Shown here one piece after another: positions 7,692 to 16,970 of a stretch of 34,334 nt of DNA. The DNA lies in assembly GCA_023230175.1 (NCBI GenBank), contig JALNXV010000002.1:1-34334 (forward strand). The letters run 5' to 3'. The position numbers were made by a program, and so were the translations under genes. Each line of letters opens with the position of its first letter. Positions within the stretch are counted from its first letter, which is position 1. Source of the stretch: Candidatus Cloacimonadota bacterium (GTDB taxonomy: Bacteria > Cloacimonadota > Cloacimonadia > Cloacimonadales > WRIO01). The notes beneath the pieces are model-generated. The model did no database searches and had not been told where the DNA came from. It saw nothing but the letters and a program-made list of their open reading frames with translations.

Positions 7692-9803
7692 ATGATAAAT
7701 GAGCATACACAGGGCTTCTTCCCTTTAACAAACCCGGTTTTAATATTTTCACTATTACTATTTGTTATTTTAGTGACTCCGTATATTTTTAAAAGAATCA
7801 AAATACCTCATTTAGCAGGATTAATTATAGCCGGCTCAATAATTGGTCCCTATGGCATCAATTTTTTAAACCATGATGACAGTATAAAACTATATGGTAC
7901 AGTAGGTTTGTTATATATAATGTTTATCGCCGGGTTAGAGATTGATTTAGCAGATTTTAAAAAAAATAGTCATAAAAGTGTAGTATTTGGATTATATACA
8001 TTTCTCATCCCAATGATTTTAGGAACGATAAGCGGTTTATATATATTAAATTTACCTGTATGTACAGCGATTTTAATGGCTAGTATATTTGCTTCTCACA
8101 CATTAGTTACCTATCCGATAGTTACAAGATACGAAGTATCAAAAAACAGTGCCGTAAATATAACTGTAGGCGGTACAATGATTACAGACATTTTGGCTCT
8201 TTTAGTTTTAGCTATCATTGTCGGAATTACTAAAAGTAAAGATGGCTTATCTTCTCAATTTTGGATAAATCTTGTTTTGTATTTTTCAATATTTACATTT
8301 ATAGTTACTTACATATTTCCAAAGATTGCACGGCAATTTTTAAAAAAGGAAAGCGATAACATATCTCAATATTTGTTTATTTTAGGCTTAGTATTTCTCG
8401 CAGGTTATTTAGCTGAAATATCCGGTGTAGAGGCTATCATAGGGGCATTTTTAGCCGGGTTATCCCTCAATCAGTTGATACCTGAGACTTCTCCCTTAAA
8501 AAACAGAATTGAATTTATTGGCAACGCTCTCTTTATCCCTATTTTCTTAATCGGTGTTGGAATGCTTATTAATTTTAAAGTGTTCTTTATTGATTCTCGA
8601 ACTATTTTCGTAGGGTTACTAATGATAGTAGTTGCAACAATTTCTAAATTATTTGCAGCCTTTTTGACAGCTAAGACATTTAAGTTCGATAAAAATCAAT
8701 TTCTATTAACCTTTGGACTTAGTAACTCCCAAGCTGCTGCAACATTAGCTGCCGTTATGGTCGGATACAATATTACTTTTACTCCATCAGGAGCTACTGA
8801 ACCGATTAGATTAATTTCAGAACATATCTTAGACGGTACTATCTTAATGATACTTGCTACCTGCACTATAGCTTCTTTCGCTACAGAAAAAAGTGCAAAA
8901 AATATTGCTAAAACACAAAAAACTAAACAATATGAACAAGATGAAAAACTAAAAGAAAAAATACTTATACCTGTTTGTCATCCCGATACATTAGAAGAAC
9001 TCATTCACCTTGGATTACTTTTAAAAGATAAAAAACAAAGTGATAACATTTATGCATTAAATATTCTTTCTACATACAATGCAAACTCAGAACAAGAAAA
9101 AGCAGCTAAAATATTATTAGAAAAGGCAGCTAAAATTGTTTCGGCTACGGACCAAAAACTTATAGAATTATTACGGTACGATATCAATATAAGTAATGGT
9201 ATTTACAATGTAGTTCAGGAACATAAAATCACTGATATCATTATTGGTTTACATCAGAAAAAAAATATTTCTGATTCATTTTTAGGGTCATTAACCGAAG
9301 GAATATTATCAAATTGTAATGCCAATACTTATATTTATCACTCAATTCAACCATTTAACACAATGAATAAATTAGTAGTTGTAATTCCTCAACATTCTGA
9401 AAAAGAACCGGGATTTACAAATATAATTCAAAAAATTTGGAATTTAGCAGAAAATAATGCCAATAAGTTTGTTATCTTTGCTCCTGAAAAAATCAATAAT
9501 ATCTTCATTAATAACCAAAAGAAAAAAGCAATTGAAATAGAATTAATTAATTTTTCTGACTGGGAAGATTTCTTAATTATTTCATCAAAACTTCAAGATA
9601 ATGACGGTTTACTAATCGTAATGAGCCGTCCGGGTCATATTTCAAGAAATAACACAATGAATAAAATTTCAAGATACCTTAACAAGTACTTTGAAAATAA
9701 TAACTATATCTTAGCTTATCCAATTCAAAGCGATATTAAATTAGAAGAAGTACCAACAGGATCACGCTTCTTTTCTTTTAGAAACAATATTCCACAACTA
9801 TAA
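7692..9803 (+). CDS. CPA2-family cation:proton antiporter with C-terminal UspA-like region
   Basis: A 703-residue protein. Residues 15-400 form about 12-13 membrane helices with CPA2/NapA-Kef signatures: GLIIAGSIIGPYG, GLLYIMFIAGLEIDL and GGTMITDILALL. The ion-site helix carries Thr165-Asp166 in place of the Asp-Asp of electrogenic NapA or the Gln-Asp of KefC. Residues about 420-700 are soluble and look like two universal-stress-protein-type halves, a common regulatory appendage in such antiporters. The family exchanges Na+ or K+ for H+ across the inner membrane. The next gene, guanine deaminase, starts nine bases after the stop, so they form an operon. Confidence 0.9.
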   Translation: MINEHTQGFFPLTNPVLIFSLLLFVILVTPYIFKRIKIPHLAGLIIAGSIIGPYGINFLNHDDSIKLYGTVGLLYIMFIAGLEIDLADFKKNSHKSVVFGLYTFLIPMILGTISGLYILNLPVCTAILMASIFASHTLVTYPIVTRYEVSKNSAVNITVGGTMITDILALLVLAIIVGITKSKDGLSSQFWINLVLYFSIFTFIVTYIFPKIARQFLKKESDNISQYLFILGLVFLAGYLAEISGVEAIIGAFLAGLSLNQLIPETSPLKNRIEFIGNALFIPIFLIGVGMLINFKVFFIDSRTIFVGLLMIVVATISKLFAAFLTAKTFKFDKNQFLLTFGLSNSQAAATLAAVMVGYNITFTPSGATEPIRLISEHILDGTILMILATCTIASFATEKSAKNIAKTQKTKQYEQDEKLKEKILIPVCHPDTLEELIHLGLLLKDKKQSDNIYALNILSTYNANSEQEKAAKILLEKAAKIVSATDQKLIELLRYDINISNGIYNVVQEHKITDIIIGLHQKKNISDSFLGSLTEGILSNCNANTYIYHSIQPFNTMNKLVVVIPQHSEKEPGFTNIIQKIWNLAENNANKFVIFAPEKINNIFINNQKKKAIEIELINFSDWEDFLIISSKLQDNDGLLIVMSRPGHISRNNTMNKISRYLNKYFENNNYILAYPIQSDIKLEEVPTGSRFFSFRNNIPQL

Positions 9804-9812
9804 GGCTTGTTT

Positions 9813-11042
9813 ATGAAAAAAATAATATTTACAAATCTTTTAAACCCAATATCTTGGGAAAAAGCAGAATACCAAAAAGAAATCTATATAACTATTGAAG
9901 ATAATATAATTACTAGTATTGAAAAAGAACCCCAATGTTTTTTAACAACTATTGATGATATGTCTGATTGCGTATGTTATCCGGGATTTATTGACCTTCA
10001 TACTCATATTTATCAATATGATATTAGAGGTTCATATAAAAATAATCTATTAGAATGGCTAAATAATTATACATTTCCTGAAGAAATCAAAGTATCAAAT
10101 ACCGATTACGCTAAATGTATTGCAGATAAGATGATTCAAAATTTAATTTACTGTGGTACTTCCACTGCTTGCCTATACTCTACAATTCATAGAAATGCAT
10201 TTGAAATAGCTGTTAATAAAGCTTTAAAATTTGGATTAAGAACCATCATTGGCAAGGTAATGATGGATATGAATAGCCCGGCTCAACTTACAGAAAAAAC
10301 TCAACAAAGTATAAATGAATCAATCGAACTGTATAAAACATTTGACAATATCACGAATTTAATAGAGTATTGTTTTACTCCACGATTTGCACTTTCTTGC
10401 AGTTTCGATTTAATGCAAAAACTTGGTCAATATATACAAAATATTTCTCCTTATGTTCAAACTCATCTTTCAGAAAATATTGATGAAGTAAAATCTGTTA
10501 AAACATATTTCCAAAATGCTGTTTCATATACTGATGTTTATAACCAAGCAGGAATTTTAGGGCCAAAAACTCTTTTAGCTCACGCAATCCATTTAGATAA
10601 TACTGAATTAAATCTAATAAAAAAATCCAGATCATCTATAGTACATTGTCCTGATTCAAATTTCTTTCTTAAAAGTGGTACTTTTAATTTGAATAAAATA
10701 CTTGAATATCAGATTCCTTTTGGATTAGGCTCTGATATAGGAGCAGGTACAAACCTTTATATGCCTTATCATGCGAGGATGATGATCTACAGACAAGATA
10801 ACTTTCAAATTAATCCTTTAAATGCATTCTATTCCTTTACTTTAGGTTCTGCAGAAGCATTGAAAAAATCAAATCAAATTGGTAGTATTCAACCATTAAA
10901 ATTTGCAGATATGACCTTTGTTAAACAAGACATAACCTATACTAATCCTGAAGAAATAGTTTCAAAACTTATTTTCACTACAAACCCAACAGATGTAAAG
11001 AAAGTTATTGTAAACGGGAAAACTATACACGAAAAAGACTAA
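9813..11042 (+). CDS. guaD: Guanine deaminase
   Basis: A 409-residue amidohydrolase that converts guanine to xanthine and ammonia. Metal ligands are visible at H63-T-H65 in PGFIDLHTHIYQYD, then a His in QTHLSEN, a His in LAHAIH and an Asp in GLGSDIGAG. The stretch LLEWLNNYTFPEE and the PRFALSCS and CPDSNFFLKSG motifs are specific for guanine deaminases rather than other cytosine or chlorohydrolase-like enzymes. The ATG at 9813 is chosen because AAGG (9802-9805) lies seven bases upstream; the TTG two codons earlier is too close to it. It is co-transcribed with the antiporter and serves purine salvage or nitrogen release. Confidence 0.92.
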   Translation: MKKIIFTNLLNPISWEKAEYQKEIYITIEDNIITSIEKEPQCFLTTIDDMSDCVCYPGFIDLHTHIYQYDIRGSYKNNLLEWLNNYTFPEEIKVSNTDYAKCIADKMIQNLIYCGTSTACLYSTIHRNAFEIAVNKALKFGLRTIIGKVMMDMNSPAQLTEKTQQSINESIELYKTFDNITNLIEYCFTPRFALSCSFDLMQKLGQYIQNISPYVQTHLSENIDEVKSVKTYFQNAVSYTDVYNQAGILGPKTLLAHAIHLDNTELNLIKKSRSSIVHCPDSNFFLKSGTFNLNKILEYQIPFGLGSDIGAGTNLYMPYHARMMIYRQDNFQINPLNAFYSFTLGSAEALKKSNQIGSIQPLKFADMTFVKQDITYTNPEEIVSKLIFTTNPTDVKKVIVNGKTIHEKD

Positions 11043-11185
11043 TATCATCAATTTCAACAACTTTTACATCTTAAGTTCAAGTAAATCAATACAAAAAATA
11101 AAAATTGCATATTACTACTTTTAAATAATCAACAAGATTTATCTTTGTTTATTTGATTAATTATCAATCAATTAGGCTGTTTAAA

Positions 11186-11245
11186 AATCTTTTTTATCGT
11201 AATTATTAAAAAAAACTGGACATATATTCATATTTAAAAAAGATT
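11186..11245. repeat. Inverted repeat in the rpsA leader
   Basis: AATCTTTTTTA (11186-11196) and its exact complement TAAAAAAGATT (11235-11245) are separated by 38 bases, 45 bases upstream of the rpsA start. It might fold in the leader RNA. In such AT-rich DNA an 11-bp match may be chance. The rest of the 248-base gap between guaD and rpsA holds no convincing promoter pair. Confidence 0.35.
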
Positions 11246-11290
11246 GCAATATAAGCAAATAAAAACTTGAAAAAAAAATCAGGAGTATTT

Positions 11291-12757
11291 ATGACACATC
11301 CGGAAAATGAAAACACAACTCAGAAAAACACTAACAATTCTGAAGACTTTGAAACTATGCTTGACGAAAGCATGAAAAATCTTAACACCAACCTTAAAAA
11401 AGGTGATGTAGTAACCGGTACTATATCAAGTATCAACGAATCACAAATCATCATCTCTATCGGTGTTAAGCAGGACGCTTATGCAGAAATAGGCGATTAC
11501 CTGGAAGATGGTAAACTTCAATATAAAATCGGTGACGAAATAAAAGGCTTCATTGTCAAAATGAATGACCACCAAATCGTCATCTCTAAAAGCCTTAATC
11601 GTTCACATGGAAATAAAATACTGGTCAAAGAAGCATTCGCTAAAAAAATACCTGTTAAAGGTAAGGTAACTGAGGCCGTTAAAGGTGGTTATTCAGTTGA
11701 TGTATTTAGCATAAGAGCTTTTTGCCCGGTTTCACATATAGACCTAAACATTAATGAGAAACCTGAAACATTCGTTGGAAATACATACGATTTTGAAATA
11801 ATTGAATATGAAAGAAACAACATAATTGTATCTAGAAAAAATCTCCTTATCCAAGAAATTAATGAGAAAAAAGAAAAATTCTTCTCTAATACTAACGTTG
11901 GCGACATTTTAACCGGTACAGTTTCAAGATTAACAAATTTCGGTGCTTTCATTGACCTTGGTGGCGTTGAAGGCTTACTTCATATCTCTGAATTCTCATG
12001 GGCACACGTAGCGAAAGCTGATGAATTTTTAAATGTAGGCGATGAAATTGAAGTAAAAGTAATTGCCCTCGAAGGTGATCGTATTTCTCTCAGCATTAAA
12101 GCTCTGCAAGAAAATCCTATGAAAGCAGCATTTGAAAAATACCACGAAGGAGATATGGTCACTTGTAAAGTACTTAGACATGAAAACTTTGGCTCTTTTG
12201 TAGAACTCGAAGAAGGTGTAGAAGGACTTATTCCTATTTCTCTTATGTCAAATAAAAGAATTCAAAGACCTTCTGAAGTATTAGACTTAGATCAAGATGT
12301 AGAAGCACGAATCATTAAACTTGACCCTAAAAACTTCAAAATATCTCTTTCTTTAAAAGAACCTGTTGTTGATGTATGGGATACTCAAGCTGATACCCTT
12401 AAACAAGGACAAGAAGTAAAAGGCACTATTGAAAATGTTAGCGAACATGGTATCTTTGTAAAAATTGATAACGGTATTACCGGCTTAATCCCTTCTTCTA
12501 AAGTAAAAAGAGCAAAATTAAATTATACAAGTCAAAATCAAAATGAAGAAATTGACGTAAGAATATCTTCTATTGATACAAAAGCAAAAAGACTTTCTCT
12601 TGAACCTCTTGATATGCCCGCTTTTGAACCTCGCAAAAAAGATGAAAAAAGAGATAATAGAAGACAATCAAAAGATTATACTCAAGATAGCGATTGGCAA
12701 AAATATGCTACAGGCTATCAAAGTGTACCTGAAGATAATCCTTTTAAAGACTTATAG
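11291..12757 (+). CDS. rpsA: Ribosomal protein S1 (five S1 domains)
   Basis: A 488-residue protein with five OB-fold S1 repeats, starting at about residues 38, 117, 200, 285 and 372. Repeats 3 and 4 carry the clearest RNA-binding pattern (TNFGAFIDLGG-EGLLHISE and ENFGSFVELEEGVEGLIPIS). Repeats 1 and 2 are more divergent, as is usual for the ribosome-docking end. The tail is basic, then acidic. S1 holds mRNA at the 30S platform. The ATG at 11291 is chosen because AGGAG (11281-11285) lies five bases upstream; an in-frame TTG at 11267 would place that site inside the gene. It is followed at once by a strong terminator, so it is transcribed separately from rpmH. Confidence 0.9.
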   Translation: MTHPENENTTQKNTNNSEDFETMLDESMKNLNTNLKKGDVVTGTISSINESQIIISIGVKQDAYAEIGDYLEDGKLQYKIGDEIKGFIVKMNDHQIVISKSLNRSHGNKILVKEAFAKKIPVKGKVTEAVKGGYSVDVFSIRAFCPVSHIDLNINEKPETFVGNTYDFEIIEYERNNIIVSRKNLLIQEINEKKEKFFSNTNVGDILTGTVSRLTNFGAFIDLGGVEGLLHISEFSWAHVAKADEFLNVGDEIEVKVIALEGDRISLSIKALQENPMKAAFEKYHEGDMVTCKVLRHENFGSFVELEEGVEGLIPISLMSNKRIQRPSEVLDLDQDVEARIIKLDPKNFKISLSLKEPVVDVWDTQADTLKQGQEVKGTIENVSEHGIFVKIDNGITGLIPSSKVKRAKLNYTSQNQNEEIDVRISSIDTKAKRLSLEPLDMPAFEPRKKDEKRDNRRQSKDYTQDSDWQKYATGYQSVPEDNPFKDL

Positions 12758-12763
12758 AATTCT

Positions 12764-12793
12764 ATAGGGTGACATTATGTCACCCTATTTTTT
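12764..12793 (+). terminator. Rho-independent terminator of rpsA
   Basis: An 11-bp stem (12764-12774 with 12778-12788, ATAGGGTGACA and its complement) with a three-base loop, followed by a T-run at 12788-12793. It begins seven bases after the stop. Confidence 0.92.
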
Positions 12794-12860
12794 GAAATTT
12801 TATGCATATATTGAAGTTTTTCATTTATGATTTGTCATTCTTGAAAATTCTATTATTTGC

Positions 12861-12888
12861 TTGACAAAAACAAACTCAGTTTTAATTT
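12861..12888 (+). promoter_or_regulatory. Promoter of the rpmH-rnpA-yidD-yidC-jag operon
   Basis: TTGACA (12861-12866), a 16-base spacer and TAATTT (12883-12888). A leader ending in GGAGG (12912-12916) precedes the GTG start at 12923. No DnaA-box cluster is seen in this 165-base gap. Confidence 0.55.
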
Positions 12889-12922
12889 GGATAAAAATTT
12901 ATAAATATATTGGAGGATTATA

Positions 12923-13057
12923 GTGAAAAGAACCTATCAGCCGCATAATAAAAGAAGAAAAAGCGTTCATGGATTTAGAGCAAGAATGTCGACAAAAAAC
13001 GGACGCAAAATATTAAACAGACGTAGAGCAAAAGGCAGAAAAGTTTTAACTGTTTAA
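12923..13057 (+). CDS. rpmH: 50S ribosomal protein L34
   Basis: A 44-residue, highly basic protein: [12 protein letters not shown] at the start, HGFRARM in the middle and [22 protein letters not shown] end, which is the full L34 pattern. It starts with GTG at 12923, six bases after GGAGG. Its stop overlaps the rnpA start by one base (TAATG). It is a small structural component of the large ribosomal subunit, and almost always precedes rnpA. Confidence 0.97.
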   Translation: MKRTYQPHNKRRKSVHGFRARMSTKNGRKILNRRRAKGRKVLTV

Positions 13058-13419
13058 TGTTAAGACTAACTTCAACGAAAGACTATACTAAATTACGTCA
13101 AAGTCAAAAAAAAATAGTTGGTCAATATTTTATCGTTATTTATGTACCGGAGAATAATTATATGGAGTCGGCCGCAGGCATTACAGTTTCAAAAAAAGTC
13201 GGTAATGCTGTAGTTAGAAATAAAGTCAAAAGACGCATTCGTGCTTTCTTGAGACAATACTCTTTGCGGCCCTCAATACCCGGTTTTATCTGTAATATCA
13301 TAGCCTTAAAACCAGTTATTTCAGCTGACTGGATTTCTTTTAAAAGAGATTTACAAAATTGTCTTGATAGATTAATAAATACATTATGTCATTACCAAAC
13401 AAAATCTCCATTACTTTAA
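13057..13419 (+). CDS. rnpA: Ribonuclease P protein component
   Basis: A 120-residue basic protein with the RNR motif [15 protein letters not shown] (about residues 48-62) and the preceding VSKKVGNAV strand, which bind the catalytic RNase P RNA during 5' maturation of tRNA. Length is normal. It is coupled to rpmH by a TAATG overlap, and its end overlaps yidD by 34 bases. Confidence 0.95.
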   Translation: MLRLTSTKDYTKLRQSQKKIVGQYFIVIYVPENNYMESAAGITVSKKVGNAVVRNKVKRRIRAFLRQYSLRPSIPGFICNIIALKPVISADWISFKRDLQNCLDRLINTLCHYQTKSPLL

Positions 13420-13604
13420 TCATTTTTTATCAAAAGACTATCTCGCCTTTTTTACCTCCTTCTTGTCGTTTTACGCCTACTTGCAGTAAATATGCCTTAC
13501 AAGCATTTACGAAATACTCTTTTTTAAAAGCTTTGTTTCTCTCTATTAAAAGAATTTTAAAATGCCATCCATTTCACCCAGGTGGTTATGATCCTTTACC
13601 GTAA
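13386..13604 (+). CDS. yidD: Membrane protein insertion efficiency factor YidD
   Basis: A 72-residue protein with the conserved motif set [20 protein letters not shown], a YA.QA stretch and the end [11 protein letters not shown]. The Cys residues and N-terminal amphipathic helix are typical. YidD sits at the inner face of the membrane and helps insertion by YidC. The long overlap with rnpA (34 bases) is a well-known feature of this locus. Confidence 0.95.
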   Translation: MSLPNKISITLIIFYQKTISPFLPPSCRFTPTCSKYALQAFTKYSFLKALFLSIKRILKCHPFHPGGYDPLP

Positions 13605-13645
13605 ACAAGGAAACCCCTTGTAAATTTTAATTTTTGGAGGAATTT

Positions 13646-15313
13646 TTGGAAAAAAGAACAATAATAGCTATAGTACTAATTTTTTTAATCTACTGGATAA
13701 GTTCTCAATATTTTTGGAAACCGGCAGCAGATTTAACTTCGAAACAACAAAATCAACCTATCACAAACACAATATCACATCCTAACGAAATAACTCATCC
13801 TATAACAGATAAAACTGATATTGATAATAATAACATAATTACTAACAATGAAATCAAAAACAATATTATTTTAGAGAATGATAAATTAATTATTTCATTT
13901 ACTAATTCAGGTGCTTTAATCAATCAGATAACTCTTAAAGAATTTTTCTTAGCTGACAAGATTTCACCTGTTCAGTTAATACCCCAAAATCAAAAGATTT
14001 TACAATTAAATATTCAAAATGAATTAATACCTTACAATGATGTTGCATATCAATGGGAATATGTTAATGGTAAAACTAATCAAATTAGCTTTTTCTTAAA
14101 AGATACCAACAATAATAAAGTATTTCAAAAAGTCTACACTCTAACTGATAATTATAACTTAGAAATGGACATTTTGGGGAAAAATATGGCATCATTTGAC
14201 ACTTATTCTATATCTCTTAATTCAGGTATCAATATAACAGAAGAAAGTAAATCTGCTGTTAAGGATGCAAAAAATACTTATAAGTTTATAACTTTAATCA
14301 ATATGGAGAAACCCGAAGAATTAACACTTAACAAACTTAATAAAGGAAACCAAACTTACAGAGGCAACGTAATGTGGGCTGCTGTTAGAAGCAAATACTT
14401 TGTAATGAGCTTAATTCCTGAAGAAAAAATATCAACCTATGCAATAAATGCAGGACTTTCAAATCCAAACACTAATAATAATTTCAGTATAAACCAGACA
14501 CCCGGGTTTTCACTTGATATTAGATATAATATTGGTATGAATCAATTATCCGACAAATATACTCTTTATCTTGGTCCGGTTGATTATGACAACCTTTTAG
14601 CTTATAACAATGGTATGGAAAATATAACTGAATTAGGTCATAACTGGTTAAAATTTTTAGTTAAAATATTTATTACTTATATTAGCTTTCTTTATTCTCT
14701 TATCCCTAATTATGGGTTAGTAATAATTCTTTTTGCCTTAACTCTCAAAATATTGCTAACACCGTTAACAGCTAAAAGTTTACATGCATCTAAAAAAATG
14801 CAGAAAATTCAACCTATGCTAAAAGATATTCAACAAAAATACAAAAACGATGTCAAGAAACAGCAAGAAGAACTCTCTAAGCTATATAAAGAGCATGGCG
14901 TTAGCCCTCTTGGAGGATGCTTACCAATGTTATTACAGATGCCAATATTTTTCGCTTTATATCCTATTTTGAAGAATTCGATTGGCTTTAGACAAGCACA
15001 TTTTATTGGATGGATTACAGACTTATCTGAGCCTGATCCATATTGGATTTTGCCTATATTAATGGGCGTATTTATGTTTATACAACAAAAAATGATGATG
15101 ACAACTCAACAAGATACTTCAAATATGGATGAAAAACAACAAGCAATGGCTCAGAGCCAAAAAATGATGATGTATATGATGCCACCATTTATGGTATTTA
15201 TTTTCAGTGGTTTACCTTCAGGATTAGTATTATACTGGACAGTATTTAACGTATTTACCATTATTCATCAATATTTTATCAATAAAAAACATAACGAAAA
15301 GGAACTCGCATGA
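13646..15313 (+). CDS. yidC: Membrane protein insertase YidC
   Basis: A 555-residue insertase with an N-terminal signal-anchor helix (EKRTIIAIVLIFLIYW), a large periplasmic beta domain (about 60-340) and the C-terminal five-helix core (about 350-550) with TLKILLTPLTAKS, the coiled cytoplasmic loop MQKIQPMLKDIQQKY, and SPLGGCLPMLLQMPIFFALY. It inserts and folds inner-membrane proteins with or without SecYEG. The start is a TTG at 13646, five bases after GGAGG (13636-13640). An in-frame TTG at 13634 overlaps that ribosome site and is rejected, and starting at EKRTI matches the usual DKRTI-like beginning. A run of Met-rich residues (QQKMMMTTQQ, QKMMMYMMPP) is normal for the family. A four-base overlap joins it to jag. 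Confidence 0.95.
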   Translation: MEKRTIIAIVLIFLIYWISSQYFWKPAADLTSKQQNQPITNTISHPNEITHPITDKTDIDNNNIITNNEIKNNIILENDKLIISFTNSGALINQITLKEFFLADKISPVQLIPQNQKILQLNIQNELIPYNDVAYQWEYVNGKTNQISFFLKDTNNNKVFQKVYTLTDNYNLEMDILGKNMASFDTYSISLNSGINITEESKSAVKDAKNTYKFITLINMEKPEELTLNKLNKGNQTYRGNVMWAAVRSKYFVMSLIPEEKISTYAINAGLSNPNTNNNFSINQTPGFSLDIRYNIGMNQLSDKYTLYLGPVDYDNLLAYNNGMENITELGHNWLKFLVKIFITYISFLYSLIPNYGLVIILFALTLKILLTPLTAKSLHASKKMQKIQPMLKDIQQKYKNDVKKQQEELSKLYKEHGVSPLGGCLPMLLQMPIFFALYPILKNSIGFRQAHFIGWITDLSEPDPYWILPILMGVFMFIQQKMMMTTQQDTSNMDEKQQAMAQSQKMMMYMMPPFMVFIFSGLPSGLVLYWTVFNVFTIIHQYFINKKHNEKELA

Positions 15314-15999
15314 CAACAATTGAAAGACATGGAAAAAATATAAATGATATCATTAATCAAGTAAAAAAAGAATTTAATATCACTGACGAAGATTTTTCTT
15401 ATGAAATCATTCAAGAATACAAAAAAGGTTTTTTAGGTGTATTAGGAAATAAAAACGCTATAATTAAATTTACGATTCATAAATTAAAGCAAAATATTAT
15501 TGATTATCTCAGAGAACTCGCTTTATATGCTCAAGTAACAATTGATGAAATTGACATACAAATAGATGAAGACTATATACAAGTACAAATTAACAAGGTA
15601 TCTGATCCCGGCTTTTTTATAGGTAAAGACGGAAAATTTCTTCATAGTCTCCAATACTTATTAAACCAAACTTTTTCTCAAGAAATTGCCGATAAAAAAT
15701 CTATTTTATTAGATATTGAAGGATATAAAGAAAGACAAGAACAAAACTTAATCAGAAGAGTTCAACATCTAGCTGAACAAGCTATAAAAACAAAAAGAAA
15801 TATCACTCTTGAACCAATGGTTTCATCACAAAGACGAATTGTTCATCAAACAGTTAAAGATATTGAAGAAATCAGAACAATGACTATTGGTGAGGGAGCT
15901 CATAAAAGAATTGTTTTAAGTCCATCTAAAGGCAACAAAACCGGGGTACGAAAATTTTATAAAAACAAAAACAATAACAGCCAAGCTCAAGAATCATAA
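15310..15999 (+). CDS. jag: RNA-binding protein Jag/KhpB
   Basis: A 229-residue protein with an N-terminal Jag domain (EYKKGFLGVLGNKNAIIKF), a type-II KH domain (about 80-150, with GFFIGKDGKFLHSLQYLLN in place of the GxxG loop as GKDG) and a C-terminal R3H domain (RRIVHQTVKDIEEIRTMTIGEG). It binds RNA, acts with KhpA in some bacteria and affects cell elongation and division. The start overlaps the yidC stop as ATGA. The position directly after yidC is standard. mnmE, which often follows, is missing here. Confidence 0.92.
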   Translation: MTTIERHGKNINDIINQVKKEFNITDEDFSYEIIQEYKKGFLGVLGNKNAIIKFTIHKLKQNIIDYLRELALYAQVTIDEIDIQIDEDYIQVQINKVSDPGFFIGKDGKFLHSLQYLLNQTFSQEIADKKSILLDIEGYKERQEQNLIRRVQHLAEQAIKTKRNITLEPMVSSQRRIVHQTVKDIEEIRTMTIGEGAHKRIVLSPSKGNKTGVRKFYKNKNNNSQAQES

Positions 16000-16805
16000 T
16001 GCAGAAAATAACATACAAAGATCAAGATATCAAGTTATATCTTCTTTCGGCAGGAGAATACTATTCAGATGCCGGAGCAGCTATGGGTGTGCTTCCCAGA
16101 AAGCTTTGGGATCAAAAGATAAAACTTGATTTTGATTTTTGTATGAAATTTGAACTTAATTGCTTGTTAATAAAGACAAACAATCATAATATCTTAGTTG
16201 ATACAGGTATAGGTGAAAACTATACAGAAAAGCAAAAACGAATTTACAAACCAAGTAAATTTTTACTTTTAGAGGAATTAATAGCCACCGGCACGCCCAA
16301 AGAAGATATTGATTATGTAATTTTAACTCATTTACACTTTGACCATACCGGCGGTATCCTTTCAAAGGACAATAGATTAAATTTTCCAAATGCTGAATAT
16401 ATCATACAACAATCTGAATTTGAAATTGCTCTCAACCCTGACATATTAAATCAATCAGCTTACCCCTTAAAATCTCATTATGAATTATTAAAAAATCATA
16501 ATAAACTACATCTTATTAATAATGATTATCAGCTTAATAAAGAAATCACAATAAAAAAAACTTCCGGTCATTCTAAAGGTATGCAGATAGTAGAAATCAA
16601 CTCAAACGATGATATGGTTTATTTTTCGGGAGATTTATTTCCTACAAGGTTTCATTTAAACCCTGCAGTTACTTCTGCTTATGAAGTTAATAGAGAAACC
16701 ATCATCAAAGAAAAGATTAACATCATAGATAGATTAAATAAAACTCAAGGTAGATTGATTCTTGGACACGAAAAAGAATCACCTATCCTGAAATTTCCTT
16801 TATAA
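15999..16805 (+). CDS. Metallo-beta-lactamase-fold hydrolase
   Basis: A 268-residue MBL-fold enzyme with the zinc motif H111-L-H113-F-D115-H116, a later SGHSKGMQ histidine, SGDLFP with the bridging Asp, and a last His in LGHEKES. The N-terminal layout (NCLLIKTNNHNILVDTGIG, then FLLLEELIATGTPKEDIDYVILTHLHFDH) resembles the AHL-lactonase and related subfamily. The reaction cannot be fixed from sequence; esters, lactones or thioesters are possible. It starts on the jag stop (TAATG) and so is a translationally coupled last gene of the rpmH operon. Confidence 0.82.
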   Translation: MQKITYKDQDIKLYLLSAGEYYSDAGAAMGVLPRKLWDQKIKLDFDFCMKFELNCLLIKTNNHNILVDTGIGENYTEKQKRIYKPSKFLLLEELIATGTPKEDIDYVILTHLHFDHTGGILSKDNRLNFPNAEYIIQQSEFEIALNPDILNQSAYPLKSHYELLKNHNKLHLINNDYQLNKEITIKKTSGHSKGMQIVEINSNDDMVYFSGDLFPTRFHLNPAVTSAYEVNRETIIKEKINIIDRLNKTQGRLILGHEKESPILKFPL

Positions 16806-16904
16806 TTTAATTAATTATTTTTTATATGATTACTTCTATTTGCCCAGCTATTAAAGAGTTAAATATCGATTTTAACACTTGAGAAAAGTTTTTTAAAAAA
16901 AACC

Positions 16905-16934
16905 TTGCCATAATTTTAGTATTTAGATTATAAT
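16905..16934 (+). promoter_or_regulatory. Promoter of the cheA-like/cheW operon
   Basis: TTGCCA (16905-16910), an 18-base spacer and a perfect TATAAT (16929-16934). GGAG (16961-16964) precedes the ATG at 16971 by six bases. Confidence 0.6.
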
Positions 16935-16970
16935 ATATATAGAAAGAAATTATTATAATAGGAGTTGTAT

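Noticed and set aside
12758..12922. Replication origin upstream of rpmH
   Set aside because: The rpmH-rnpA cluster suggests it, but no DnaA-box cluster, no dnaA gene and a strong rpsA terminator are seen.
13606..13623. Terminator between yidD and yidC
   Set aside because: ACAAGG/CCTTGT forms only a six-bp stem with no proper T-run, and the genes around it belong to one conserved operon.
16857..16876. Operator-like inverted repeat GTTAAA-N7-TTTAAC before the CheA-like gene
   Set aside because: Short AT-rich arms of six bases are expected by chance here, and no second copy was seen.
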